From NCBI RefSeq assembly GCF_016741815.1, contig NZ_JAERRJ010000025.1:1-50037 (forward strand): 50,037 nt of DNA, in the 5' to 3' direction. Under the pieces are notes generated by a model that saw nothing but the letters and a program-made list of their open reading frames with translations, was not told the origin of the DNA and did no database searches. Below are positions 15,999 to 23,609 of this stretch, piece after piece. How positions within the stretch are numbered: position 1 is the stretch's first letter; each line of letters opens with the position of its first letter. Both the position numbers and the translations under genes were made by a program. Source of the stretch: Nocardia acididurans. Its GTDB lineage: Bacteria > Actinomycetota > Actinomycetes > Mycobacteriales > Mycobacteriaceae.

Positions 15999-16952
15999 CT
16001 AGTGCAGATCTCCGCCGTCCGCGCCGTCGCCGTCGGCGAATCCCGCCTGCTCGGCCAGGAACTTCTCGAACTCCGCTCCGAGTTCGTCGCCGGTGGGGAG
16101 TTCGTTCTCGCTTGCCAGGAGGCTGGCTTTGCGTTCCTCGGCGGTGATGAAGGAGTCGTACTGGCGCTCGAGGGCCTGGACTACGGTTTCCACCTCGGAG
16201 TTTCCGGAGATGTGCTCGTTGACCTGTTCGCGGACCCGGGCGGCCTGTTCGGTGAGGGCCTTGAGGGGGAGTTCGAGGCCGGCGTTCTCGGCGACGTTCT
16301 CGAGGAGGGTTTGCGCGGCCTCGGGGTAGGCGGTCTGGGTGAGGTAGTGGGGCACGTGGACCGAGAAGCCGACGGACTCGTGACCGTGCTGTGCCATGCG
16401 GTATTCCAGCAGGGACGAGGCGCTGCCGGGGACCTGGAGTTCGCCGGGCCAGCCCTGATGGTCACCGATGAGGTCACGGTTGCTGGCGTGAGCGGTCACA
16501 CCGAGGGGACGGGTGTGCGGGGTGGCCATGGGGATGGCCGAGAGGCCGATGGTGCGGCGCACGCCCAGCTGTTCGGACAGCAGCCGCACCGCGGTGACGA
16601 ACTTCTCCCACCGCAGGTCCGGTTCCAGTCCGGACAGCAGCAGGAACGGGGTGCCCGCCGTGTCCTTGACCGCCCAGAGATTCAGTTCGGGCTCGGAGTA
16701 GTCCGAGAAGTGATCCGTTTTGAAGGTCATCAGCGGGCGACGGGAGCGGTAGTCGAGCAGCTCGTCCATATCGAACGAGGCGACGAGCTCCGATTCCAGG
16801 CTCTCCCGCAGATGCGTGGTGGCCAGGCGGACAGCGTGCCCGGCGTCGGTGAAGCCTTCCAGACCGTGCACCAGAACCGGACCCGAGCCGTCGGCCGACG
16901 ACAACTGCGGAGCCGGGAACTCCAACTCGTACATGCGCGACTCGTAGTCCAT
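15999..16952 (-). CDS. PAC2-family protein
   Basis: The 317-residue protein matches the PAC2 (proteasome assembly chaperone-like) family that actinobacteria encode in several copies. Blocks include VLVHGLEGFTDAGHAVRLAT, SFDMDELLDYRSRRP, LLLSGLEPDLRWEKF, IGLSAIPMATPHTRPLGVTA and SVHVPHYLTQTAYPEAA. The C-terminal 70 residues form a charged helix ending in an acidic Gly/Asp tail. The start is ATG 16952 with GGAAGGAG upstream. The M. tuberculosis homologue Rv2714 lies close to ideR (recalled, not checked), consistent with a conserved neighbourhood. A role in proteasome assembly in actinobacteria is not established. Confidence 0.9.
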   Translation of the reverse strand: MDYESRMYELEFPAPQLSSADGSGPVLVHGLEGFTDAGHAVRLATTHLRESLESELVASFDMDELLDYRSRRPLMTFKTDHFSDYSEPELNLWAVKDTAGTPFLLLSGLEPDLRWEKFVTAVRLLSEQLGVRRTIGLSAIPMATPHTRPLGVTAHASNRDLIGDHQGWPGELQVPGSASSLLEYRMAQHGHESVGFSVHVPHYLTQTAYPEAAQTLLENVAENAGLELPLKALTEQAARVREQVNEHISGNSEVETVVQALERQYDSFITAEERKASLLASENELPTGDELGAEFEKFLAEQAGFADGDGADGGDLH

Positions 16953-17213
16953 CGCGTACTCCTTCCTGCGTGACCCTCCGCGCTGCGGCGGCGGTGCCGG
17001 TGGGCACTACCGGTGCGGCGAACCCTGCGCTGCCGCGGGTCCTTCATCGCGGCGGCGCGGTCGGGGACCTTCCACATTGTCCCTCATGCGGCGGCACGTC
17101 GTGCACCGCCCGCACCCCGGCTGCAACCACGCTACGCCGGGACGCATTCCCGGGATCGGGGCACTGCGGCGTGGCAATCCGTGTGAACAGCAGAAATTCG
17201 GCATAGTGGACCG

Positions 17214-17921
17214 GTGATTTCGCCGGATTCCGCTGTCAGGCTGTGCCGTATGCCCGTCCGCGTCATAGGGGTGGCGGTGCTCGGCTGCGTCCTCGCCGCC
17301 TGCGGCAATTCGGTGTCGGGGCAACCCGTCGCGGCACGCGGACCGGTCACCACCGCGAAACCGGACAGCGGGCTGGCGAAGCTGCTGCCCAACGCGTCCG
17401 CGTTCCCGTCCAACTATCCGGCGATCACCCTGCCCGCCGATGCGGCCGGACAGGCCGCGCACGATCTCGACGGCGTCCTGCCGGGCTCACTGGTCGAACC
17501 CAGCGCCTGCACCCCGCCCACACCGGGGGCCGGACCCGCCATCTCCGTCGGCACCGATGACGAAACCCGTTCGACCCTCACCGTCGAACTGGTGCGCACC
17601 GATCAACCGCTGTCGACCCTGCGAGATCAGTTGCAGCGCTGCGGCACCATGCAGGTCAGCCACGGCGGGACCACCGCCACCGTCACCACCGAACTCGATC
17701 CGCCGCCACCGCTGGACGCCGACGACACCCTGGCGCTGCGGCGCACCGTGAAATCCGAATCAGGCGCGGGCGGAACCACTCGCCGCATGCAGAGCCTCCT
17801 CGGCCAGATCGGGGATGTGCGAATCAACGTGACCTACATGACCTTCGGCGACGGCAAGGCCGATGCCGAATCCCTCGACTCCCTGTTCACCACCACGGTG
17901 AGCAAGGTCCGCAAGGGATAG
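17214..17921 (+). CDS. Secreted lipoprotein
   Basis: The 235-residue product has a lipoprotein signal peptide: a basic start (MPVRVIG), a hydrophobic core and the lipobox VLAAC with the lipidated Cys near residue 30. The mature part is Pro/Ala/Thr-rich with a folded region containing LTVELVRTDQPLSTLRDQLQ, RCGTMQVSHGGTTATV and INVTYMTFGDG. This layout is common among mycobacterial and nocardial LpqN-like or DUF5642-like lipoproteins. I cannot assign the family firmly. GTG 17214 or ATG 17250 could be the start; the signal peptide is complete from either. It is divergent from the PAC2 gene across 261 bp in which I see no distinct element. Confidence 0.8.
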   Translation: MISPDSAVRLCRMPVRVIGVAVLGCVLAACGNSVSGQPVAARGPVTTAKPDSGLAKLLPNASAFPSNYPAITLPADAAGQAAHDLDGVLPGSLVEPSACTPPTPGAGPAISVGTDDETRSTLTVELVRTDQPLSTLRDQLQRCGTMQVSHGGTTATVTTELDPPPPLDADDTLALRRTVKSESGAGGTTRRMQSLLGQIGDVRINVTYMTFGDGKADAESLDSLFTTTVSKVRKG

Positions 17922-17943
17922 CACCGCTCTCGCGGCCGGGGCC

Positions 17944-18474
17944 TCAGCAACCGGAGCCGCTCGCGGAACCACTACCCGCCGAACCACTTCCGGCCGATCC
18001 GCTGCCGAACGAGCCGCTCGCCGAACCGCTGCCCGCCGAACCCGAACCCGCGGAACCGGATCCGGCCGAACCGCTCGGCACCAGCGAGCAGTAGTCGGCG
18101 CGGCCGACATTGTGGACGACCGACACCATGGACACGCCCTGACGGACGCCGACGGTGTAGGTGCCCTCGGCGGTCGGCCACCACTCGTGCGAGGCGGACA
18201 CCAGGCCATTGGTGACGGTGGGGTAGGCGGTGCCGATGACCGCGCCGTTGACCAGGAACTCCACCAACTCGAGCTTGCCGGTCCCGGACAGGCCGGTAGT
18301 GATGGAACAGCCTGCCGCGATACCGCATTCGGTGCCGGGAGTGCGGCCGAGGACGCTGACCCCGTCCACTCCCGCCGCGGCCGGTCCGGCCGTCAGCACC
18401 GATCCGGCGAAGGCGGTGAAGGCCACAGCGACCGCCGCCCCGAACAGTTTTCGCGTCACGGATGTAGTTTTCAT
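17944..18474 (-). CDS. Secreted protein with Ser/Gly/Ala repeat tail
   Basis: The 176-residue protein starts at ATG 18474 (MKTTSVTRKLFG) with GGAAGGAA upstream. It has a Sec signal peptide that should be cut after AGPAAA. The mature domain (about residues 36-130) is Ig-like in character: KLELVEFLVNGAVIGTAYP, SHEWWPTAEGTYTVGVRQG, with a CGIAAGC pair. The last 45 residues are a low-complexity GSAGSGSAGS-type repeat ending in a single Cys. A paralogue with a short GSAG tail lies at 20707-21129, and both genes share the promoter motif TGTTACAGTCCG. The repeat tail may span the cell envelope; that is speculation. Confidence 0.8.
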   Translation of the reverse strand: MKTTSVTRKLFGAAVAVAFTAFAGSVLTAGPAAAGVDGVSVLGRTPGTECGIAAGCSITTGLSGTGKLELVEFLVNGAVIGTAYPTVTNGLVSASHEWWPTAEGTYTVGVRQGVSMVSVVHNVGRADYCSLVPSGSAGSGSAGSGSAGSGSASGSFGSGSAGSGSAGSGSASGSGC

Positions 18475-18512
18475 CGAATCATTCCTTCCGGCGCCGAGGG
18501 GTTGGCGCCGGG

Positions 18513-18524
18513 CGGACTGTAACA
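18513..18524 (-). promoter_or_regulatory. Conserved promoter motif TGTTACAGTCCG of a secreted-protein gene
   Basis: On the minus strand TGTTACAGTCCG fits an extended -10 element (TGnTANNNT, here TG-T-TACAGT), about 39 bp before the start codon. The identical 12-mer lies 45 bp before the paralogous gene (21174-21185). No convincing -35 hexamer is present, as expected for extended -10 promoters. Confidence 0.5.
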
Positions 18525-18616
18525 GTGCACAGTCGCGCTTTTTGTTGAAATGAAAAGTGCTGCAACATGATTCGGTTACCGTATGAATTCGCAGCAGTTC
18601 CGGGAGGAGAGGCACG

Positions 18617-19181
18617 ATTCGCACACGAAAGACATTTCTCGGGGTCGCGTGGTGTGCGATGCTCGCCAGCTCCACCGCCTGCTCCTTGCCGGCCACCGAC
18701 TACAGCGCCGAAGCCGAGAAGCTCCGCACGCAGATCTCGGCCATGCCGGGCGTGCAGAGCGTCGAGGTGTCCCACGCCCGAATACGTGCGGTGGAACGTG
18801 CTACTGCCGCTCGCCGCCGACCGGGAAACCGAGATTCGCCGGCAGCTGTCCGAAATCCCTTGGGTCGCGACATCCATCGGTATCGAAGGCGGCCATATCA
18901 GCGCGCTGTCGGTGCGGAACCCGGATCCGGTGGCCATCGACCCCGACGATGCGTATACCGAATTGGCCGACACCGTGCGAATAGTGGGTCCGACCATCGG
19001 CCACCCCCTGCGCCTGAATTGGAAATGGCTCGTCGAATACACCGACGGCAAACGCAACGAGGGCTCGGTCCACGCCGCCGGCTGCGATTACTCCATTCCC
19101 GACGGCAACAGTGACGCGCTCAGCGCCGCCGCTCTCGACGTCCAGACCAGGCTGCGCGTGCAGTTCGAGACCTGCGGGTGA
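18617..19181 (+). pseudogene. Lipoprotein gene with a frameshift and no standard start codon
   Basis: A strong GGAGGAG (18603-18609) is followed by a frame that should open near 18617, but the codon there is ATT. The frame encodes IRTRKTFLGVAWCAMLASST then AC, a lipoprotein signal peptide with a putative lipidated Cys near 18690, and continues to VEVSHA. At about 18,778-18,785 the coding continues in the next frame (EYVRWNVLLPLAADRETEIR, then QLSEIPWVATSIGIEGGH) to the TGA at 19181. Removing one C from the CCC run there would join the two frames. Two lesions argue for a pseudogene, but sequencing error or an ATT start cannot be excluded. Confidence 0.6.
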
Positions 19182-19190
19182 GTTCACGTC

Positions 19191-20132
19191 TCAGGCGCGG
19201 TACCGCTCGACGAGTTCCGTGCCCAGCCGGGCGAGCTCGCGGCGAACCGAATCCGGTTCGGTCACTTCGATGGACGCACCCCATCCGGCCAGCTGCTGAG
19301 CGATCATGAGCGGCGTCGGGGCGGTGATGCTCACCCGGATACGGCCATCGCCCGCCGGGCCGTCCACGACGCAGTGGCGTCCCTGCTGGTGCCGCAGCAC
19401 CGGGAGCAGACGCTCGGGGACGAGCACGGTGGCCGCGAGGGTGGACCGATGGCGCTCGACCTCCTCCACCACCTCCGACCAGGCCGTCGACAGGTCGAAA
19501 TCCGCGGGGCGCTGCGCTGGTTCGTCGGTGACCTCCACCTCCGCCATGCGGTCCACTCGAAAAGTGCGCTGTCCGTTCGCGGTTCCGGCCACCAGGTACC
19601 AGATGCCGTCCTTGTCCACCATGCCCCACGGATCGACCACCCGCTCGGTGCGACTGCCCGCGCGGGCGTAGCCGAACCGAATCCTGCGGCGGCGCACGAT
19701 CGCTCGCTGCAGCACCGTCACCGGTTCCGGCGGTTCCTCGTCGCGTTCGCCCCAGCGCGCACTGTCGACCACCACCGCGCCGGCCGCCGCCTCCGCCTCG
19801 AGCCGGAAGGGTTGCGGCAGGGCGCGCAACAGTTTTCGCAGTGCGGACTTGGTGGCGGGCTCGGCAGTGGCGACCGGGCCGAGCAGCAGGAACAGCGCCT
19901 GCGCCTCGCTGGCGGTGAGCCCGCTCAGGTCCGTGCGCGCGCCGCCGACCAGCGCCCAGCCGCCGCCTCGTCCGGCCTGCGGATAGACCGGAATTCCGGC
20001 CGCGGACAAGGCTTCCAGGTCGCGGCGCGCGGTCGCCACCGACACCTCGAGTTCCGCCGCGACCTCGGCCGCGGTCACCTTGCCCCGGGTCTGCATGAAC
20101 AGCAGCGTGGCCACCAATCGATCCGCTCGCAC
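19191..20132 (-). CDS. WYL-domain transcriptional regulator
   Basis: The 313-residue protein has an N-terminal DeoR/HTH_11-type winged helix (ATLLFMQTRGKVTAAEVAAE then LEVSVATARRDLEALSAAGI, residues about 7-60). This is followed by a WYL domain (VVDPWGMVDKDGIWYLVAGT, FRVDRMAEVEVTD, about residues 135-215) and a WCX-like C-terminus (ISITAPTPLMIAQQLAGWGA region). GTG 20132 is the start. WYL domains sense ligands, often nucleic-acid-derived molecules. It is divergent from a VOC gene across a 91-bp region holding a perfect 10-bp inverted repeat (20153-20177), so it probably controls that gene and itself. It is convergent with the broken lipoprotein gene. Confidence 0.93.
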   Translation of the reverse strand: MRADRLVATLLFMQTRGKVTAAEVAAELEVSVATARRDLEALSAAGIPVYPQAGRGGGWALVGGARTDLSGLTASEAQALFLLLGPVATAEPATKSALRKLLRALPQPFRLEAEAAAGAVVVDSARWGERDEEPPEPVTVLQRAIVRRRRIRFGYARAGSRTERVVDPWGMVDKDGIWYLVAGTANGQRTFRVDRMAEVEVTDEPAQRPADFDLSTAWSEVVEEVERHRSTLAATVLVPERLLPVLRHQQGRHCVVDGPAGDGRIRVSITAPTPLMIAQQLAGWGASIEVTEPDSVRRELARLGTELVERYRA

Positions 20133-20152
20133 ATTCGGAGATTCTGCCCGGA

Positions 20153-20177
20153 AAAGTGCTCATTCGGTGAGCACTTT
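20153..20177. promoter_or_regulatory. Perfect inverted repeat, likely WYL-regulator operator
   Basis: AAAGTGCTCA (20153-20162) and TGAGCACTTT (20168-20177) are exact 10-bp arms around a 5-bp centre. The centre-to-centre arm spacing of 15 bp suits a dimeric winged-helix protein. It lies midway between the divergent WYL and VOC genes. Confidence 0.7.
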
Positions 20178-20223
20178 GACCGAGATGATGGATACATCCC
20201 ACCGAACGATGAAGGAGATCGAG

Positions 20224-20649
20224 ATGCTGCGAGGCATGGCGACCGTGTGCTACTACGCCGACGACCTGGAAGCCGCCAAGGACTGGTACACCGAATTGCT
20301 CGGCATCCCACCGTATTTCCACGTGCCGGGCGGATACTACGAATTCCGCATCGGCGACTATCAGGCCGAACTCGGCATCATCAACCGCAGATTCGCCCCC
20401 ACCCACCCCGACCAGCCGGGCGGTCAGCAGGTGAACTGGCACGTCGACGATATCGCCGCCACCCTGCGCCGCCTGGTCGACCTCGGCGCGAAGGAACTCG
20501 AGCCGATCACCGAACGCGGCACCGGCTCCGGGTTCGTCACCGCCTCGGTGGTCGACCCGTTCGGCAATGTGCTGGGCATCATGTACAACCCGCACTACGT
20601 CGAAATTCTCGAAAAGGTCCGCCCCGCCGCCACACTCGGCACCGCATAA
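20224..20649 (+). CDS. VOC-family (glyoxalase/bleomycin-resistance fold) protein
   Basis: The 141-residue protein starts at ATG 20224 (MLRGMATVCYYADDLEAAKD), with AAGGAG 6 nt upstream. It has the VOC beta-alpha-beta-beta-beta pattern: WYTELLGIPPYF, YYEFRIGDYQAELGII, QQVNWHVDDIAATLRRLVDL and a closing VVDPFGNVLGIMYNPHY. His in NWHVDD and Glu in the first strand pair are candidate metal ligands. The substrate is unknown; such proteins range from dioxygenases to drug-binding proteins. Its promoter overlaps the WYL-regulator operator, so expression is probably ligand-controlled by the divergent gene. A 10-bp stem-loop terminator follows. Confidence 0.88.
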   Translation: MLRGMATVCYYADDLEAAKDWYTELLGIPPYFHVPGGYYEFRIGDYQAELGIINRRFAPTHPDQPGGQQVNWHVDDIAATLRRLVDLGAKELEPITERGTGSGFVTASVVDPFGNVLGIMYNPHYVEILEKVRPAATLGTA

Positions 20650-20667
20650 CCCCCCGATCCTCCAGCG

Positions 20668-20699
20668 CAGGAGCCGGCCTCTGCCCCGCCCGGCTCCTG
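20668..20699. terminator. Stem-loop between convergent VOC and secreted-protein genes
   Basis: CAGGAGCCGG (20668-20677) pairs exactly with CCGGCTCCTG (20690-20699) around a 12-nt loop. There is no T-run on either side. It sits between two convergent stops and could serve both. Confidence 0.65.
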
Positions 20700-20706
20700 A
20701 AGGGGA

Positions 20707-21129
20707 CTAGCCCGCCGAACCGGTGGGCAGCAGACCGCCCGCCGAACCCGTGGCCGGATTCGGGTTCTGCAGGGTGTGCTCGATCGTGCCCATGTAGTTG
20801 CCCTGGCGGGCGGTGATGGTGTACCTGCCGTAGGCATTGGGCACCCAGGTGACCTCGGCGGTCGTGGCGTCGTCCCAGGTCTCGGCCCACGGGACGGAGT
20901 AGCCGATGACCGTGCCGTTCACCGCGACGGCGACCTGCTCGTAGCGGTTCGCGCCGGTGAGGCGGACCCGGATGTAGCAGGGCTTGCCGACCGTGCACTG
21001 CTCGGTGTCGGAGACGTTGTCGACGCGCAGGCGGTCGACTTCGGCGGCGGCCGAGGGGGCGAGCAGGGCGGGTACGGCGACCACGGCCATGGCGGCCACA
21101 GTGAGGCCGGTGAGCTTCGTGCTCTTCAT
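20707..21129 (-). CDS. Secreted protein, paralogue of the GSAG-tailed protein
   Basis: The 140-residue product starts at ATG 21129 (MKSTKLTGLTVAAMAVVAVP) and has a Sec signal peptide ending near APSAAA. The mature part, with CTVGKPCYIRVRLTGANRYE, AVAVNGTVIGYSVPWAETWD and ATTAEVTWVPNAYGRYTITA, matches the Ig-like layout of the protein at 17944-18474. That includes the paired Cys and the VNGxVIG block, and it ends in ATGSAGGLLPTGSAG, a short version of the same repeat tail. Both genes share a promoter 12-mer and a similar leader, which points to a duplication with the intervening genes inserted or retained. Function unknown. Confidence 0.8.
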   Translation of the reverse strand: MKSTKLTGLTVAAMAVVAVPALLAPSAAAEVDRLRVDNVSDTEQCTVGKPCYIRVRLTGANRYEQVAVAVNGTVIGYSVPWAETWDDATTAEVTWVPNAYGRYTITARQGNYMGTIEHTLQNPNPATGSAGGLLPTGSAG

Positions 21130-21173
21130 CGCACGCTGTACTTCCTTTCCAGCACCCGGTGTGGGCGCCGAGC

Positions 21174-21185
21174 CGGACTGTAACA
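21174..21185 (-). promoter_or_regulatory. Second copy of promoter motif TGTTACAGTCCG
   Basis: The 12-mer is identical to that at 18513-18524 and again reads as an extended -10 (TG-T-TACAGT), 45 bp before the start codon. Leader sequence after it is also similar (CGGCGCC). This supports a common origin and co-regulation of the two secreted-protein genes. Confidence 0.5.
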
Positions 21186-21393
21186 ACGTCGTGCCGATCG
21201 GTCGGGCGAAATGAAATAAGTTCATTTCGAAGTTGTGTTCGCCGGAGACGGTAGCAGCGGGCACCGACAGGATTGCGCCCCAAGGGATTCCGCCACGCCG
21301 AAGTCATGCACAGGTTGGTGTCCTCCACAGGCGATCGGAAAAGCCCAGGTCGGCGTCTCGGGATGGTCGGAGGTCCGGCGCAGCCTCGACGGC

Positions 21394-22509
21394 ATGACAA
21401 CACCCAGCGAACCACCGCCGACCGAACTGCACCTGCGTGACCCGGGCGATTTCATCGCGGCCGTACCCGCCATGCTCGGCTTCCCGCCGATCCGATCCCT
21501 GGTGGTGACCGTGCTGCGACCCGAACCCGAGACGCCCGGCAGCGCCGCCGTGGACATGGTGGCGCGCCTCGATCTGGAGAACTCCGGGCGGGCGGCCACC
21601 GCCGAACTGGTCGAACGGGCGGCGGGAATCTGCCTGCGGCACAAGGCCGTCGCGGTGCTCGCCCTCATCATCGACGACCGCGCCACCCGGCCGACCACCC
21701 GCCACCACGGTGTGCGCTCACGCAAACATCGCGATCTCGCCGCCGCGCTGGAACATCGGCTGGACGTCGACGATGTGCCCCTGGCCGGGGCCTGGGCCGT
21801 GCGCGAAATCGGCCCGGACCTGGAGTGGTGGAGTGTGAGCGGGCCGAAACGCTTCGGCGTGCAGACCGATCCGGCGGCCTCGATGATCACGCTGCGGCAT
21901 GTGCTGGAGGGGCATCCGCTGCGCGGCTCGCGCGCCGAGCTCACCGAATTGGTCGAGATGGACGAAACCGCCAGTGCGGCCGTGGCACTGGCGCTCGACG
22001 CCGCGGTGACCGCCGCGGCCGACCGGCTGGCTCGCGCGGTGCAGCGGGGCGATCCGGAGGGTTACACCCTGGGTGAACTCCGGAAAGTGCTGTGGCATCT
22101 GTCCAATGTCGGCAACGAGGTCCGGCTCGCTCCCGAGGAACTCGCGGAAACAGCCGTGGCCCTGCGGGATTCGAGAGTCCGCGACGTCATGTTCGCGCTC
22201 GCGCCCGGCCCGCACGCCGAGGCGGCCGAAGCCCTGTGGCTCCAGCTCACCCGCGCACTGCCCGATCCGGATCGTGCGGAAGCCGCTGCGCTGCTGGGGT
22301 ATTGCGCCTATGCGCGCGGTGACGGCCCGCTGGCCGGCGTCGCGCTGGAAACCGCGCTGACCTCCGATCCGGAGCATCGGATGGCCGTGCTGCTGGATAC
22401 GGCCCTGCAGAGTGGGATGCGGCCGGATCGATTGAGCCGCCTCGCCGATACCGGCCGCTCGACCGCCGCGGATCTGGGCGTGGACCTCGAGTCCGAGGTC
22501 GCGCGATGA
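21394..22509 (+). CDS. DUF4192-family protein
   Basis: The 371-residue protein starts at ATG 21394 (MTTPSEPPPTELHLRDPGDF). DUF4192 features are the opening LRDPGDFIAAVPAMLGFPPI then RSLVVTVL, the middle ALEHRLDVDDVPLAGAWAVR and LEWWSVSGPKRFGVQTDP, and a C-terminal helical part GYCAYARGDGPLAGVALETA (TPR-like). The family is confined largely to actinobacteria, and its function is unknown to me. The gene is convergent with galE, with a stem-loop between them. Linkage to ideR and PAC2 genes seems conserved in relatives (recalled, not checked). Confidence 0.88.
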   Translation: MTTPSEPPPTELHLRDPGDFIAAVPAMLGFPPIRSLVVTVLRPEPETPGSAAVDMVARLDLENSGRAATAELVERAAGICLRHKAVAVLALIIDDRATRPTTRHHGVRSRKHRDLAAALEHRLDVDDVPLAGAWAVREIGPDLEWWSVSGPKRFGVQTDPAASMITLRHVLEGHPLRGSRAELTELVEMDETASAAVALALDAAVTAAADRLARAVQRGDPEGYTLGELRKVLWHLSNVGNEVRLAPEELAETAVALRDSRVRDVMFALAPGPHAEAAEALWLQLTRALPDPDRAEAAALLGYCAYARGDGPLAGVALETALTSDPEHRMAVLLDTALQSGMRPDRLSRLADTGRSTAADLGVDLESEVAR

Positions 22510-22575
22510 TCTCGGAACTCACGCGACCCGCCACTGCCGAGATGAGCGCGGCAGCCCGGCGGCGCACCCGAGAAA

Positions 22576-22601
22576 GCCGCGCCCACCGGGGTGGACGCGG
22601 C
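22576..22601. terminator. Stem-loop between DUF4192 and galE stops
   Basis: GCCGCG-C-CCACC pairs with GGTGG-A-CGCGGC with one mismatch and a tight GG loop. No T-run follows. Its place between two convergent genes fits a bidirectional terminator. Confidence 0.6.
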
Positions 22602-22625
22602 ATCACGAGGTGCGGGGTGGTGCGC

Positions 22626-23606
22626 TCAGCGGGCGCTGTGCGCGCGATCGCCGAGCGACCGCAGGAACTCCCAGGCATCGGAGACGATCTCGTCGAGATC
22701 GGTGTGCTCGGGCTGCCAGCCGAGTTCGGCGACGGCACGCGCGCTGGAGGCGACCAGAACAGCCGGATCACCGGCGCGGCGCGGCGCGTCGACCGAGGCG
22801 ATCGGCAGGCCGGTGACCCGCGCGCACGCCGAAATCACCTCGCGCACCGAGAAACCGGTGCCGCTGCCCAGATTGACGATGCGGTGCGCACCCGGCTGCG
22901 ACTGCGACAGGGCCAGCAGGTGTGCCTGGGCGAGATCGCGAATGTGGATGTAGTCGCGCACGGCGGTGCCGTCCGGCGTCGGATAGTCGGTGCCGAACAC
23001 CGAGATCGACTCACGATGGCCCAGCGCCGTCTGCAGCACGAGGGGGATGAGATGCGTTTCCACCACCCGGTTCTCACCGAGCCCGGCGTACGCGCCCGCC
23101 ACATTGAAGTACCGCAGGCTGGTGGCCGCCAGCCCGTGCGCCACCGCGTAGGAGGTGATGGCGTAGTCGATGGAAAGCTTCGACGCCCCATACGGATTCG
23201 TCGGCTGCTTCGGCGCTTCCTCGACGATGGGCACCTGCTCCGGCTCGCCGTACACGGCCGCCGTCGAGGAGAACACCAGCCGCGGCGTGCCGGCGTCGCG
23301 CATGGCCTCGAGCAGCGCCAGCGTCTTCACCACATTGCCGTGCCAGTACTTCTCCGGCTGCACCACCGATTCGCCCACCAGCGACTGCGCCGCGAAATGC
23401 AGCACCCCGTCGAAGGATTCGCTACCGATCAGCTCCACGCCGGCCGTCGCGATATCGCCCTCGACGAACTTCGCCCCGGCCGGAACGCCGTCGGCATTGC
23501 CGGTGGTCAGATCATCGACCACCACCACCTCGTGGCCGTCCTCGAGCAGAACCTGCGCGCAGACGCCACCGACGTAGCCCGCGCCTCCGGTAACCAGCAG
23601 TTTCAA
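22626..23606 (-). CDS. galE: UDP-glucose 4-epimerase
   Basis: The 326-residue protein is an extended short-chain dehydrogenase. TGGAGYVGG binds NAD, FSSTAAVYGE supplies the catalytic Ser/Thr, YGASK is the Tyr-x-x-x-Lys pair, and RYFNVAGAYAGLGE plus VFGTDYPTPDGTAVRDYIHI form the UDP-sugar pocket of GalE. It interconverts UDP-glucose and UDP-galactose, supplying galactose for the arabinogalactan wall of this group. The start codon is TTG at 23606 (reading KLLVTGGAG next), only 3 bp after the ideR stop, so translation is likely coupled to ideR. This puts a cell-wall sugar enzyme downstream of the iron regulator. Confidence 0.93.
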   Translation of the reverse strand: MKLLVTGGAGYVGGVCAQVLLEDGHEVVVVDDLTTGNADGVPAGAKFVEGDIATAGVELIGSESFDGVLHFAAQSLVGESVVQPEKYWHGNVVKTLALLEAMRDAGTPRLVFSSTAAVYGEPEQVPIVEEAPKQPTNPYGASKLSIDYAITSYAVAHGLAATSLRYFNVAGAYAGLGENRVVETHLIPLVLQTALGHRESISVFGTDYPTPDGTAVRDYIHIRDLAQAHLLALSQSQPGAHRIVNLGSGTGFSVREVISACARVTGLPIASVDAPRRAGDPAVLVASSARAVAELGWQPEHTDLDEIVSDAWEFLRSLGDRAHSAR

Positions 23607-23609
23607 GTG

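Noticed and set aside
17947..18080. GC-rich short-period repeat that might be a CRISPR or microsatellite
   Set aside because: It is the coding sequence of the GSAG repeat tail of a secreted protein; there are no spacers or conserved repeat units.
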